Of a stretch of 64,000 nt of DNA, positions 41,971-51,605 are shown piece by piece. The position numbers and the translations under genes were made by a program. A model generated the notes under the pieces. It was given only the letters and a program-made list of their open reading frames with translations, searched no databases and was not told the DNA's origin. Each line of letters starts with the position of its first letter. Positions within the stretch are counted from its first letter, which is position 1. The stretch is from Spirosoma rigui (GTDB lineage Bacteria; Bacteroidota; Bacteroidia; Cytophagales; Spirosomataceae), in contig NZ_CP020105.1 of assembly GCF_002067135.1 (NCBI RefSeq), forward strand, positions 2,790,001 to 2,854,000, given 5' to 3'.

Positions 41971-42020
41971 ACGCCTTTTTCAAGGTTGCGGATAGGAGCG
42001 AAGCCGTTGAGTCGTGCCAT

Positions 42021-42800
42021 CTACAATTCCAGCATACTCCGAACGGCGTCGCCATAGGTGCTGCCCGTTGTTAGTCGGGTACCTTTTTTATCGGTCATGG
42101 CCAGAATGAACTTGCCATCGAAATGCCGGTGCACCTCCGCAATTTTATGCCGGTTTACGGTTGCTGATCGGCTGACCCGCACGAACGTATCGGGTAACTT
42201 TTCCGTCAATGTTGTCAGCGTATAGGTTGTCAGAAATTTCTGACCTTCAGTGGTACACAAAAAAACATACTTGTCTTCGGCCTCAAAAAAGGCAATGTCC
42301 GACAAGGGGATCAACCGGATTTTGTCGCCCGTTTTGACCGATATGGAGTAAATTTCTTTCTTGGGCTGCATCTGGGCCAGCAGCCGCATAACGTGCTCGG
42401 TCATGGGGTTCACCGCTGGTTCATATTCATTACGCTCAACCAGCGCGCGGATTTTAGTAGCTGTTCGGGCGAGCCGTTCAGCTTCAATCGGCTTGAGCAG
42501 GTAGTCGACCGAGTTTTCTTCAAAAGCGCGAATCGCATACTGGTCAAAGGCCGTGGCAAAGATGACCATCGGCATGGCAGTCAGCCGCGCCAGCATGTCG
42601 AAGCCATTGAGCAGCGGCATTTCAATATCCAGGAAGATGATGTCTGGCCGTTCGGCTTCGATGAGCGTTAGCCCTTCGGCACCGTTGGCGGCCTCGCCGA
42701 TGATCGTAAACGTATCGCGGTGTTTGTCCAGCAGACGGCGCAGGCGGCTCACTGCCAGCGCTTCATCGTCGATGAGGATGGTTCGTAGAGGGAGTAGCAT
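42021..42800 (-). CDS. LytTR-family response regulator
   Basis: 259 residues. The receiver domain has acidic residues in ILIDDEALA, phosphoacceptor D58 in IIFLDIEMP and Lys in YLLKPIEAERL. The C-terminal LytTR DNA-binding domain runs from about residue 150 (YSISVKTGDKIRLIPLSDIAFFEAEDKYVFL) to VRVSRSATVNRHKIAEVHRHFDGKF. It is the partner of the pentapeptide-repeat histidine kinase encoded 65 bases upstream on the same strand. Its targets are not visible. Confidence 0.94.
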   Translation of the reverse strand: MLLPLRTILIDDEALAVSRLRRLLDKHRDTFTIIGEAANGAEGLTLIEAERPDIIFLDIEMPLLNGFDMLARLTAMPMVIFATAFDQYAIRAFEENSVDYLLKPIEAERLARTATKIRALVERNEYEPAVNPMTEHVMRLLAQMQPKKEIYSISVKTGDKIRLIPLSDIAFFEAEDKYVFLCTTEGQKFLTTYTLTTLTEKLPDTFVRVSRSATVNRHKIAEVHRHFDGKFILAMTDKKGTRLTTGSTYGDAVRSMLEL

Positions 42801-42864
42801 GAGTGGAAAGCGTTTCAGTAACGAGCAATGAGGTGAGCTTCAAAGGGCAATCCGGGTGGGTGGA

Positions 42865-44322
42865 TCAGGTGATGGGCAGCGTTTTCAGCTTACTCATCCC
42901 AATAGACAAGAGAACCTGTTTAACGGGCCAGTTCTGAAGTTCAATCCGGGCGTCGTCGCCATAGAGTAGTTTGAGTTTGTCCTGAATACTGCGCAGACCG
43001 TAGCCCCCGCTCATATCGTCGGGAAAGGCCGGGCCGTTGTCGTGCACACAAATGTTCAGCTCGTTCTTTTTTTCGTAGATACGAACATCAATGCGGCCCG
43101 CGTCGGCGCGTTTGGCAATGCCGTGCTTAATGGCGTTTTCAACAATGGGCTGGAGCAGGAACTGGGGTATTTTCAGGTCGGTAAGCGTGGGATTTTCTAC
43201 ATCGACGCTGAACGTGAGCCGGTTTCCAAACCGGACCTGCTCAACCTGTAAGTACGTCCGGACTACCTCCAGCTCCTCGGCCAATGTACCGAACAGGGCC
43301 CCGTCGCGGCCGGTGGAGTAGCGGAATAATTTTGATAAGAGCAGCGTCATTTCTTCAGCCTGGTCTGGGTTCTCATGTACCAGGCTGGCAATGCTATTCA
43401 GGGCGTTGTAGAGGAAATGCGGATTGATCTTGGCCTGTAGGGCATCCAGTTCGGCGCGGGTCTTTAACTTTTCCAGGTTCAGCAGTTGAAACTCCTGTTC
43501 GGATAGTTTCCGTGTGAGCTGCCGACCCTGCTGTAGCACATACAGGAAAATATTGGCGATCAGAATGTCGCCCGCCAGATACAGGTACCAAGGAGCACTT
43601 TCGGCCAGGATTCTTGGGTGTTTTGCCAGTGCGTCGAGGCTCTCTTTACCCAGCCAGTAATACAGGAGGGTATTCAATGCCAAAAAGAAAATAACTACTG
43701 ATACGCTGATGATAAGATGGCGTTTCCAGATCGTTTTTACGTGATGCGTAAGCCAGGTGACCATCGCCCAGGTCAACAAAAAAACCGACGCTCCGTCAAC
43801 GATATTCTGAATAATGATGAAGCGGTAGAGCGTGGCCAGGAGCGGGTCGGTGGTGACCCGGATCAGGTTGGTAAAGTAGATAATGGCGTTGCAACCATAG
43901 ATCAGCAGGGCACCCAGTACCATCCCGATCAGCGTTCCCCAGCCGGGCCGTTGCAGAATAGTTGTCAGCGTGATGGGTTCCGGCGGAATAACCTCCGGCT
44001 GGTAGCTGCTTCGGGACGAGAAATTGAATTTGGCTCCTTCCACATTAGCACCCGTCAGGTTGACATTTTGCAGGCCACAAAAGTTGAAGTTTGCCTCATA
44101 CAGGTCTGCATCGGTGAAATCAGCCCCGTTCAGGGTCGAGAAACTCAGATCGGCATTCCGCAGAATCGCCCCCCTGAAATTAGCCCGGCTCATATCCGAA
44201 TAGCTCAGGTCGGCCCCCGTCAGGTCGAGACCGCTGAAGTCGAACCGGGATAAATCGGCCCCCCGTAGCTGAATACGTTTTCCGTTTTTGCCGATGGTGC
44301 CTATGAGTTGCTCGCGGGTCAT
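42865..44322 (-). CDS. LytS-type histidine kinase with N-terminal pentapeptide repeats
   Basis: 485 residues. Residues 19-101 are about 16 consecutive pentapeptide repeats of the A(D/N)LxX type (GADLS, GLDLT, GADLS, RANFR, NADLS, GADFT, EANFN, NVNLT, GANVE), predicted to form a right-handed quadrilateral beta-helix. About four membrane helices follow (130-265), then a coiled region and a His_kinase (PF06580) domain with H302 in LQAKINPHFLYNALNS, and an HATPase (QPIVENAIKHG, VHDNGPAFPDD, GYGLRSIQDKL). There is no signal peptide, so the repeat domain should be cytoplasmic ahead of the first membrane helix. The LytTR regulator gene follows. A near-match -7 element (TACCTTTA, 44360-44367 minus) lies upstream. 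Confidence 0.92.
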   Translation of the reverse strand: MTREQLIGTIGKNGKRIQLRGADLSRFDFSGLDLTGADLSYSDMSRANFRGAILRNADLSFSTLNGADFTDADLYEANFNFCGLQNVNLTGANVEGAKFNFSSRSSYQPEVIPPEPITLTTILQRPGWGTLIGMVLGALLIYGCNAIIYFTNLIRVTTDPLLATLYRFIIIQNIVDGASVFLLTWAMVTWLTHHVKTIWKRHLIISVSVVIFFLALNTLLYYWLGKESLDALAKHPRILAESAPWYLYLAGDILIANIFLYVLQQGRQLTRKLSEQEFQLLNLEKLKTRAELDALQAKINPHFLYNALNSIASLVHENPDQAEEMTLLLSKLFRYSTGRDGALFGTLAEELEVVRTYLQVEQVRFGNRLTFSVDVENPTLTDLKIPQFLLQPIVENAIKHGIAKRADAGRIDVRIYEKKNELNICVHDNGPAFPDDMSGGYGLRSIQDKLKLLYGDDARIELQNWPVKQVLLSIGMSKLKTLPIT

Positions 44323-44732
44323 GGTAGTAAGCGGGAAAGCAAAAGGTCGGTGGCTAGTTTAAAGGTAATACATTTTCGTTTTAGCTTACTGGCAGGAACG
44401 GCACGTGCCACTGCGGAGTATGACCCGGAAAGAGCGGCCAGACGGTTATAAAGGATTATTTTCATGGTTGCCCGACGTGGAGAGTTGCAAAATAAGCCAT
44501 AGATTAGAACTGGTGTCCGGTACGGTATCAGGCCGTTCCTGTTTGGTCTATCAGCACCCCAAACCTAGCGTATGTCAGCGTCGGCTACCCGATAATTCCG
44601 ACGAACTACGGAGAATGGGACGTGAAACCAGACTGGAAAGCGACAGAGTTTGTCTGAGCTTCCCTGGTCTGCTGCCCAGCGCCAACATTTACCGAAAAAA
44701 GTTGTTACTGACGTTATAAAACCTGCGTATCG
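44323..44732. other. 410-base gap without a convincing gene
   Basis: No frame on either strand has plausible codon use or recognisable protein sequence. A GGCACGTGCC palindrome lies at 44400-44409, sharing the CACGTG core seen upstream of the POT gene. The left end should hold the kinase promoter and the right end the acetyltransferase promoter. A decayed gene cannot be excluded. Confidence 0.4.
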
Positions 44733-45278
44733 TTGACTACTACCCTGACTACTTTTCAATTGTCTACCGGGCGTCTGCGTCCATGGCGCGAAGGCGATGA
44801 GGAATCGCTGTCCCATCACGCCAGTAACCGGCATATCTGGAATAATGTCCGTGATTTCTTTCCGTATCCATACACCCCACGCGATGCACATTCGTGGGTG
44901 CGCTCCAATAAGTCCTACCAGCAGCCCAATAACCTGGCCATTGAAATAGACGGGCAGGCAGTGGGTAACGTTGGCTTCACCGTTAAAGACGATATCTACC
45001 GATTCAATGCCGAAATTGGATACTGGCTCAGTGAGGACTACTGGGGTAGGGGTATCATGACCGAAGCGTTACAGGTTATGACCGATTATATCTTCAAGAA
45101 CTTTCAGGTAAACCGACTGTTTGCCTGTGTGCTCGAAGGAAACATTGGCTCTATGCGGGTGCTCGAAGCAGCTGGCTACCAACGGGAGGCCATTTTGCGT
45201 AAGGCGGCCATCAAAAATAATCAGTACCTCGACGAGCATATTTTCGCGTTGCTCCGGGCGGAGCACCAACGCCAGTAA
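44733..45278 (+). CDS. GNAT N-acetyltransferase, RimJ/RimL type
   Basis: 181 residues. Typical of RimJ/RimL: LSTGRLRPWREGDEESL near the start, GNVGF, AEIGYWLSEDYWGRGIMTEAL with the acetyl-CoA-binding loop, and NIGSMRVLEAAGYQREAILRK. It transfers acetyl to an alpha-amino group of a protein or small molecule; the target is unknown. The start is a TTG at 44733: an in-frame stop lies 24 bases upstream and no ATG occurs before the conserved region. A second TTG at 44760 is the alternative. Confidence 0.88.
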   Translation: MTTTLTTFQLSTGRLRPWREGDEESLSHHASNRHIWNNVRDFFPYPYTPRDAHSWVRSNKSYQQPNNLAIEIDGQAVGNVGFTVKDDIYRFNAEIGYWLSEDYWGRGIMTEALQVMTDYIFKNFQVNRLFACVLEGNIGSMRVLEAAGYQREAILRKAAIKNNQYLDEHIFALLRAEHQRQ

Positions 45279-45419
45279 ACGGCTTGCTGCCAGAAGTAAA
45301 CGACATCTGTTCCGGTCAAAACGGGACGGATACCGAAAAGTGTTGGCTACCGGCTGTTCACTTCTAACTGTTTTTGTGGTTATTTTGCCGAAACGTTGCC
45401 GCTTCGGCGGACTCCATTC

Positions 45420-46121
45420 ATGCCGAAGATAGTGATTGCAATTGACGGGTATTCAAGTTGTGGTAAGAGCACAACTGCTAAGGCCGTAGCCGCCCGCATG
45501 GGATATGGGTATATCGACACGGGGGCTATGTACCGCGCTGTCAGTCTGTTTTTTATCGAAAAGCACGTAGCCCTTTCCAATCAGAATGAGGTGAAAGCCG
45601 CACTTGACCAACTCCATATAACGTTCAACCACAACAGCCGGACGGGCCGGAACGAAACCTGCCTGAACGGGCTGAACGTAGAGGAGGAGATCCGTAAGAT
45701 GTACATCTCCAACATTGTCAGCGAGGTGAGTGCTATTCCGGAAGTGCGCTGGGCTATGGTGGCCCAGCAGCAGAAGATGGGGCGCCGGCGGGGGGTAGTC
45801 ATGGATGGCCGCGATATTGGAACGAAAGTGTTCCCCGATGCCGAAGTGAAAGTATTCATGACCGCCGATACGACCATCAGGGCCAAACGGCGGCAACAGG
45901 AGCTGCTGGCCAAGGGTGAGATGATCAACCTGGACGATATCATCCACAACCTCGAAAAACGGGACAAGATCGATACTACCCGTTCAGAAAGCCCGTTGGT
46001 ACAGGCACCCGACGCTAAATTGCTCGATACATCGCACATGACGATTGAAGAGCAGGTTGACTGGGTCATTGAAGAAGCTGACCGTCGGTTAGCCGAAATT
46101 CACCGTACCAAGAAAAAGTAG
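45420..46121 (+). CDS. cmk: Cytidylate kinase
   Basis: 233 residues. P-loop IDGYSSCGKSTTAK, then YIDTGAMYRAV, FNGLNVEEEIRK-type LNGLNVEEEIRKMYISNIVSEVSAI, VVMDGRDIGTKVFPDAEVKVFMTAD and KRRQQEL are all family markers. It phosphorylates CMP and dCMP. The start at 45420 (MPKIVIAIDG) fits the family; an ATG at 45396 adds eight residues. A FAD oxidoreductase gene follows 82 bases later. Confidence 0.95.
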   Translation: MPKIVIAIDGYSSCGKSTTAKAVAARMGYGYIDTGAMYRAVSLFFIEKHVALSNQNEVKAALDQLHITFNHNSRTGRNETCLNGLNVEEEIRKMYISNIVSEVSAIPEVRWAMVAQQQKMGRRRGVVMDGRDIGTKVFPDAEVKVFMTADTTIRAKRRQQELLAKGEMINLDDIIHNLEKRDKIDTTRSESPLVQAPDAKLLDTSHMTIEEQVDWVIEEADRRLAEIHRTKKK

Positions 46122-46203
46122 CCAGCCCGTTCGTCAATCTGCTGACCCGTGGCCGACTCCCCCGCATTCCCCGCCGACTTACCGATTTCCTGACGAACTT
46201 TTT

Positions 46204-47265
46204 ATGACTGCCGATTTCCTGATAGTAGGGCAGGGCGTGGCCGGGTCTGTACTGGCCTGGACGCTCGACCAACGTGGCTGTACTGTTATTGTGGCCGATG
46301 ACCCGGCGCAACCCTCAGCATCAGCGGTGGCGGCCGGTATCGTCAATCCGCTGACGGGGCGGAAGCTTGTTCGTACCTGGAAGGCCGACGATCTGTTTCC
46401 TTTCTTACACGATTTCTACACGGGCATCGAGCAAAGTCTGGGCGTTCAGTTCTTTCATCCCAAATCGATCTATCGTCCCTACCGGTCGCTGGCCGAACAA
46501 TCGGATTATTCGGCCCTCACTGAAGACCCGTCCGTGCGACAGTACGTAAGTCAGGTCGTTGATAATGAGCTGTATAGTGGTAGTATCAATAATCCGTTCG
46601 GGGGGCTGGAAGTGACCGGGGCCGGGTGGTTGGATTTAACTGAGTTCGTTCGAATTATCAAGGGCTATTTTATTCGGAAAAATCAATATTTTGAAGGGAG
46701 CGTACGGGATAGCGATCTGGTAATCAGTGATACTAAAGTAGCCTGGCAGGGCATTCAGGTCAATAAAGTTATATTTTGTGACGGTGCTCAGGGCTCCCAG
46801 AATTCATTATTTGGGTACCTGCCGTATAATCCCGTGAAAGGACAGATTCTGACGGCGGTTGCCGAAAGGTATTCTATAAAAAATATAGTCAATCAGGGCT
46901 TGTTTATTCTGCCCATTCGGGACGGGCTCATTCGGGTAGGAGCGACCTATTCGTGGCATGACCTCGATTGGCAAACAACTGATGAGGGTCGATCGTTTTT
47001 AGAATCAAAGTTACAGGCTATATTAACCATTCCGTATCAGGTGGTAGCCCAGCAGGCTGGTATTCGGCCCTCTACCAAGGATCGAAGACCGTTTATCGGG
47101 ACGCATCCAGAGCGGTCTCCGGTGGGTATTTTCGGCGGCATGGGTACGAAAGGCGTATCGCTGGCGCCGTATCTGGCAGAGCAGTTTGTTCGCCACTTGC
47201 TCGACGGCGAAGAATTGGAGCCAGAAGCGAATATTAGCCGGTGCGTTTCGTTATATAATCGTTGA
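46204..47265 (+). CDS. FAD-dependent oxidoreductase (DAO family)
   Basis: 353 residues. Rossmann FAD site DFLIVGQGVAGSVLAWTLDQRG at the N-terminus, then SAVAAGIVNPLTGRKLVRTW, a pattern common to the glycine-oxidase/DAO group. CDGAQGSQ and the C-terminal GIRPSTKDRRPFIGTHPE and GMGTKGVSLAPYLAEQ complete the FAD fold. The substrate is unknown, though an amino acid or amine is typical of the family. It sits between cmk and the TolB-like outer-membrane protein gene, and the three are all on the plus strand. Confidence 0.87.
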   Translation: MTADFLIVGQGVAGSVLAWTLDQRGCTVIVADDPAQPSASAVAAGIVNPLTGRKLVRTWKADDLFPFLHDFYTGIEQSLGVQFFHPKSIYRPYRSLAEQSDYSALTEDPSVRQYVSQVVDNELYSGSINNPFGGLEVTGAGWLDLTEFVRIIKGYFIRKNQYFEGSVRDSDLVISDTKVAWQGIQVNKVIFCDGAQGSQNSLFGYLPYNPVKGQILTAVAERYSIKNIVNQGLFILPIRDGLIRVGATYSWHDLDWQTTDEGRSFLESKLQAILTIPYQVVAQQAGIRPSTKDRRPFIGTHPERSPVGIFGGMGTKGVSLAPYLAEQFVRHLLDGEELEPEANISRCVSLYNR

Positions 47266-47362
47266 ATAAAGACGGTCAGCGACGGGGCGTTAGTTACTGA
47301 ATAAAAATACGATACACCCCGGTCGAGCATCCGATTTTCAATTGCCAACGTCTCTTTACTTT

Positions 47363-50300
47363 ATGCGAAATAAATACCTACTGTTGCTGGGAGTGTGGCT
47401 GGGTGGCCTGAGTATGGCCACGGCGCAAAACTACCCGTCGCTGGAACGGTTTGGGAAGAACCGTATCCAATACCGGAACTTCGAGTGGAAGATTGTTCGT
47501 ACGGCAAATTTCGAAATCTACTACTACCAGGGCGGTAACCAGATCGCTAACCTGACCGCGCAGTATGCCGAATCGGAATTTGACCGGATTACCGAGCTGC
47601 TGGGCTATACTCCCTACAACCGGGTTAAGATCTTCCTGTTTAACTCGCCCCAGGAGCTTGCGCAGAGCAACATTGGCCTGAATGCCCAGGGGGGCGTCAG
47701 CAGTCGCGAACTGGACCTCTCCAAGTCGCGGGTCGAGCTGGCGTTCACCGGCGATCAGATCAGCTTTCGGCGGCAAATCGTTCGGGATATCTCCATGCTG
47801 TTCGTCTACGATATGCTCTATGGGGGCAGTCTCAAAGACGCGCTCCAAAGCTCTCTGCTGCTGACCCTGCCCGACTGGTTTATGCCCGGCATTGCTTCCT
47901 ACATCGCCGAAGGAAATAGCATTGAACTCGATGACTACATGCGCGATGTGTCCTTAACCCGTCCCGTTAAGAAACCGGGTCTGCTCTCCGGTACCGAAGC
48001 GGAGCGCGTGGGACATTCAATCTGGAACTACATCGTTCAGAAATATGGTCGTGACAACGTATCGAATATCCTGAACCTTACCCGGATTATTCGTAATGAA
48101 CAAAGCAGCATTGCTAGTACCCTTGGCATACCCTACAGCCGGTTTCTGCGCGACTGGCGGGAGTACTACACGACCATGGCTACTGGGGTAACCCAGGCTT
48201 ACCAGGCGGGCAACGACGATTTTCAGATTAAAATCGGGTCGGCCAGTGACAAGGTATCGCTGGTTAGTTTGAAACTGAGTCCCGACAAACAGTTTTTTGC
48301 CTACACCGTCCTGCGGGATGGGAAGTTCAATGTTGAAGTCGTTAACACGACAACGCGGAAGAAGACTTCCGTGCTGACAGGTGGTTACCGGCTCGACGGT
48401 CAGTCCTCCCGCACCAGCACCCCACTCGTTGCCTGGCAACGCGACAACAACCTGCTCGTGCTGACGGACGAGCTGGGAAAAACGAATCTTTACCGGTTTG
48501 GAAATTTTGAGAAACGGCCGAAGCAGGAGTTTCGGCGGCAGGTCAATGGCCTGTCGCAGGTCGTTTGGATGGATGCGTCGGAAGATGGGGGTAGTCTGAT
48601 TTTCAGCGCTGAGCGGCAGGGGCAGAACGACCTATTCCTGTACAGTATAAATCGGGGATCGTATCAGCAATTGACTAATGATTTGTATGACGATCTATAC
48701 CCACAATTTGTGGGTCGTACCGCCCGGACGGTGGTGTTCAGTTCGAACCGGCAGGCTGACACGCTCGGGGTCGACAAAGGTTCCTACAAAAGCGTACGGG
48801 ATCAACTGAGTTTGTTTACCCACGAAGGAACTGCCCGCGACTTATCGGTGGTACGGTTGACCGACTCGCTGTCTTACGCAACACAGCCAATCGCTGCGGG
48901 CGAATCAACGATCTATTTTCTGAACAACACAGCGGGTATCAACAATCTGTACCGATTACAGACAGATACGAAATCGGTTAATCAACTCACCGCTTTCCCC
49001 CAAAGTATCCGGTTGTATGACCTCATCCCCGGTAATGGTGGCTTTGTTTACAGCAGTCTTAAAAACGGAGATGAGTACATTGGCTTCCGAGCGCAGTTAA
49101 ACCTGACGCAGTCGGTACAGGTGCCGCCTACCCAGCGCAGCCGCGGACTAACCCGAACTACCACGTCTACATCGGTAGCCACCCGTTCCGGACAGCCCAC
49201 TGCCCAGATACCCGCTCAGACTGATACCGTAGCCGCCGACTCAACCCGTACAACGGCCTCCTCTCCGGGCAAACCTGCCACGCTGGCGCTGGAACCCGGC
49301 GAAGTAGACACGGACAATTACCAGTTCGATCCCGAAGTGCTGAAGGCTGCTGAATACCGGCAGCGACGGTCGGCCAGCGCAACGCCTGCCTTGTCGACTA
49401 CGTTGCCGCGCAGCCGTCGCCGGGAGAATATCACCATCCGTGGTCCCTTCGATTATAAGGGTTTGTTCACGGTTAATGATGCGACATCGGGATGGCGTGT
49501 CGATCCCGTTTCAGCCAAAGGATTCGGCTATTACCAGGACGTAACCCTGACGGATCTGCTCGAAAATCACATGCTCCGGGCGGGTGGTTTCATCACCACG
49601 TCTCTTCGTAATACAGACTTGTTTGCCGAATATATGAACCAGAAGCACCGGATTGACTACGGAGTACGGGTTGATCGGCAGGCTTTGTTTGTCGACGCGT
49701 CGGACGTAGGACTATTGCACAAGTACCGTTACAATCGGTTTGCGTTGTCGGCTTCGTACCCTATCTCAGTCAACAGCCGTTTCACTGTATCGCCGTTTTA
49801 TGCTGCCACCCGACGTATCGATCTGGCAACCTACAGTGAGCCCGACCGTGTTTCGGACTACGCCGGCTTACGGGGCGAATTTGTGTTTGATAATACCAAG
49901 GTCAATGGCATGAACATGGTCATTGGTACACGCATGAAACTCCGGTTCGAAGAATATGCCGGGTTGCAGGGCGCATCGCAGAGTTTCCGGAGACTATCGC
50001 TGGACCTGCGCCATTACCAGAAAATTCACCGTGACTTGGTGCTGGCGACCCGGTTCTCGTTCAGCCAGTCGGGGGGACCGTCGCCCAAGCAGAGCACGCT
50101 GGGTGGGATGGAAAACTGGATTGGTTCGAACCAGAAAGAGCGTATCGCATCGAACCCGTTACTAGTGCCCAACACGGTTCCCAACGAACCCCGTACCGAT
50201 TACCGGGATGTATTCTTCCTCGACTTTGCCGGACCACTACGTGGCTTCCGGCAGGGCAAACTGACGGGCAATAGTTATATGCTCTTCAATGCGGAATTGC

Positions 50301-50635
50301 GGTTACCGCTGATCCGGTATTTATACCGGGGGAACATCACATCAAACTTCCTGCGTAATCTTCAGCTGGTTGCCTTTACCGATATTGGTACGGCCTGGAC
50401 GGGCAGTGGCCCTTTCAGCCAGCAGAACAGCCTGAATACGGAAATTGTGGGGGGCGGTACGGTACCATTCCGGGCAACGGTTACCAACTTCAAAAACCCT
50501 TTTCTGATTGGTTACGGGGCCGGTGTCCGGACCATGCTGTTTGGATACTTCGTCAAGTTTGACTACGGCTGGGGACTGGAAGACAAGACCATCAGCAAGC
50601 CCATTGCCTACCTGACATTGGGGTATGACTTCTAG
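47363..50635 (+). CDS. TolB-like propeller and outer-membrane beta-barrel protein
   Basis: 1090 residues. The signal peptide ends after MATAQ. The N-terminal part (to about residue 280) contains a peptidase-MA-like helical region (TANFEIYYYQGG, DWFMPGIASYIAEG, WNYIVQKYGRDNV). A beta-propeller of TolB-like blades follows (LSPDKQFFAYTV, ASEDGGSLIFSAE, RTVVFSSNRQ). A Ser/Thr/Pro-rich linker lies at about 590-640. The last 400 residues are strand-rich with aromatic ends and finish LTLGYDF, as in BamA/surface-antigen barrels. The protein should span the outer membrane with a periplasmic propeller. Its role is unknown; such proteins are widespread in Cytophagales. The start at 47363 gives a proper signal, and an ATG at 47342 adds seven residues. 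Confidence 0.85.
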   Translation: MRNKYLLLLGVWLGGLSMATAQNYPSLERFGKNRIQYRNFEWKIVRTANFEIYYYQGGNQIANLTAQYAESEFDRITELLGYTPYNRVKIFLFNSPQELAQSNIGLNAQGGVSSRELDLSKSRVELAFTGDQISFRRQIVRDISMLFVYDMLYGGSLKDALQSSLLLTLPDWFMPGIASYIAEGNSIELDDYMRDVSLTRPVKKPGLLSGTEAERVGHSIWNYIVQKYGRDNVSNILNLTRIIRNEQSSIASTLGIPYSRFLRDWREYYTTMATGVTQAYQAGNDDFQIKIGSASDKVSLVSLKLSPDKQFFAYTVLRDGKFNVEVVNTTTRKKTSVLTGGYRLDGQSSRTSTPLVAWQRDNNLLVLTDELGKTNLYRFGNFEKRPKQEFRRQVNGLSQVVWMDASEDGGSLIFSAERQGQNDLFLYSINRGSYQQLTNDLYDDLYPQFVGRTARTVVFSSNRQADTLGVDKGSYKSVRDQLSLFTHEGTARDLSVVRLTDSLSYATQPIAAGESTIYFLNNTAGINNLYRLQTDTKSVNQLTAFPQSIRLYDLIPGNGGFVYSSLKNGDEYIGFRAQLNLTQSVQVPPTQRSRGLTRTTTSTSVATRSGQPTAQIPAQTDTVAADSTRTTASSPGKPATLALEPGEVDTDNYQFDPEVLKAAEYRQRRSASATPALSTTLPRSRRRENITIRGPFDYKGLFTVNDATSGWRVDPVSAKGFGYYQDVTLTDLLENHMLRAGGFITTSLRNTDLFAEYMNQKHRIDYGVRVDRQALFVDASDVGLLHKYRYNRFALSASYPISVNSRFTVSPFYAATRRIDLATYSEPDRVSDYAGLRGEFVFDNTKVNGMNMVIGTRMKLRFEEYAGLQGASQSFRRLSLDLRHYQKIHRDLVLATRFSFSQSGGPSPKQSTLGGMENWIGSNQKERIASNPLLVPNTVPNEPRTDYRDVFFLDFAGPLRGFRQGKLTGNSYMLFNAELRLPLIRYLYRGNITSNFLRNLQLVAFTDIGTAWTGSGPFSQQNSLNTEIVGGGTVPFRATVTNFKNPFLIGYGAGVRTMLFGYFVKFDYGWGLEDKTISKPIAYLTLGYDF

Positions 50636-50667
50636 CCTATAAGCTAACTCGGATTATAACTTTTTTT

Positions 50668-50698
50668 AGCCGCTTCCATTTTTGGGGGCGGCTTTTTT
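50668..50698 (+). terminator. Intrinsic terminator after the TolB-like barrel gene
   Basis: An 11-bp stem (50668-50678 with 50683-50693) includes two G-T pairs and closes a TTTT loop, followed by six T. This is the most classical terminator in the window. Confidence 0.85.
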
Positions 50699-50919
50699 GT
50701 GCCCGTTTTTTCGTCCCGACAGGGGGTATGAACCCCAACCCGCATTCGACTTGCAGAGGTCCGGAAGTTCCCGTTCGCCCATCAGCGCTACCGACTGAAG
50801 GGCAGTTGAAGCGTTGATTGTCTACTATGTTTATGGGTTTTTGAGATTTTGTAAAAGAGCCCGTTTTGAGCGTATCCCGCTGTTAATTAATTGGTTTTGT
50901 ACGCTGATTAATTGTGTGG

Positions 50920-50936
50920 TTGGCATAGTTTTCGCT
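50920..50936 (+). promoter_or_regulatory. Sigma-54-like promoter element
   Basis: TTGGCATAGTTTTCGCT fits the -24/-12 pattern TTGGCAcrNNNNTTGCw, with GG and GC at the right spacing and mismatches at -21 and within the -12 block. It lies about 670 bases upstream of the adhesin start. Confidence 0.4.
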
Positions 50937-51092
50937 AACCCCTGTCTACGTAAATGACCGCCTAAGTCACATGCGTATACGGTAATATCCCGACCGGGCA
51001 GAGCCGGGATCGGTAGGGTACAAAACCACTTAACACCGATGTAGCATCCTTTTACATCCTAATGACAGACCGTCAAGTGTCCGAATTTCTAA

Positions 51093-51109
51093 TTGGCATA
51101 GTTTTAGAT
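51093..51109 (+). promoter_or_regulatory. Second, weaker sigma-54-like element
   Basis: Shares TTGGCATAGTTTT with the first element, but the -12 block reads AGAT instead of TCGCT, so the GC is lost. It lies about 500 bases upstream of the adhesin start. Confidence 0.3.
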
Positions 51110-51605
51110 TATTCCTGGGAAGCAAAAGCGCCCTGGAGTTCTGTTTAACCGACTTGCGACTTGCAGATGATTTTATTCATCTGAAGTGATGCACGGTAGA
51201 CTGGGCATTTTGCCGTCAAGTGTATCGCTCCAAATCAAGTTGCAGATGAGAATAACATCTACGCTACGTATAGACCGTTTGTATGCTGCGTCCAGTCGTA
51301 GCACGTCGCCAGGACATGATCAAAAAACCGCTCGTCAGGCGGGACATGCATTCTGGTTTGCCAGCCAGATAATCGGCTGTTTGGTGCGGTTTATAAGCGG
51401 GAAACCCGCTGTTGATGCTACTGTTTCCTCATCTCTTCCCCGCGCTGCTTCCAGGCGCTGCCCAGTCCTGCTGCCCGAAGGCCAGCAATCGGTTCAGGTA
51501 AGGCCAGGCTTGCCCGGTGAACCACCGGATAAACCCAGTCCCGGGCTACTTCCGTCTCCCAATCGTACTATCCCACTGGTATCCACTCCTTCACAGAAGT
51601 ATCTA

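Larger units (their letters stand above)
50636..51605. other. 970-base leader of the giant adhesin gene
   Basis: No gene-like frame on either strand. Contents seen: the terminator at 50668-50698, two TTGGCATAGTTTT elements (50920-50932 and 51093-51105), an AGATGA/TCATCT hairpin near 51166-51183, and an AGCGGG/CCCGCT hairpin near 51394-51408. The length suggests extensive regulation of the adhesin gene. Confidence 0.5.

Noticed and set aside
44405..44719. 104-codon open frame in the gap before the acetyltransferase gene
   Set aside because: Composition is Arg/Ser/Leu-rich without any recognisable motif, there is no promoter element, and the frame does not resemble neighbouring codon use.
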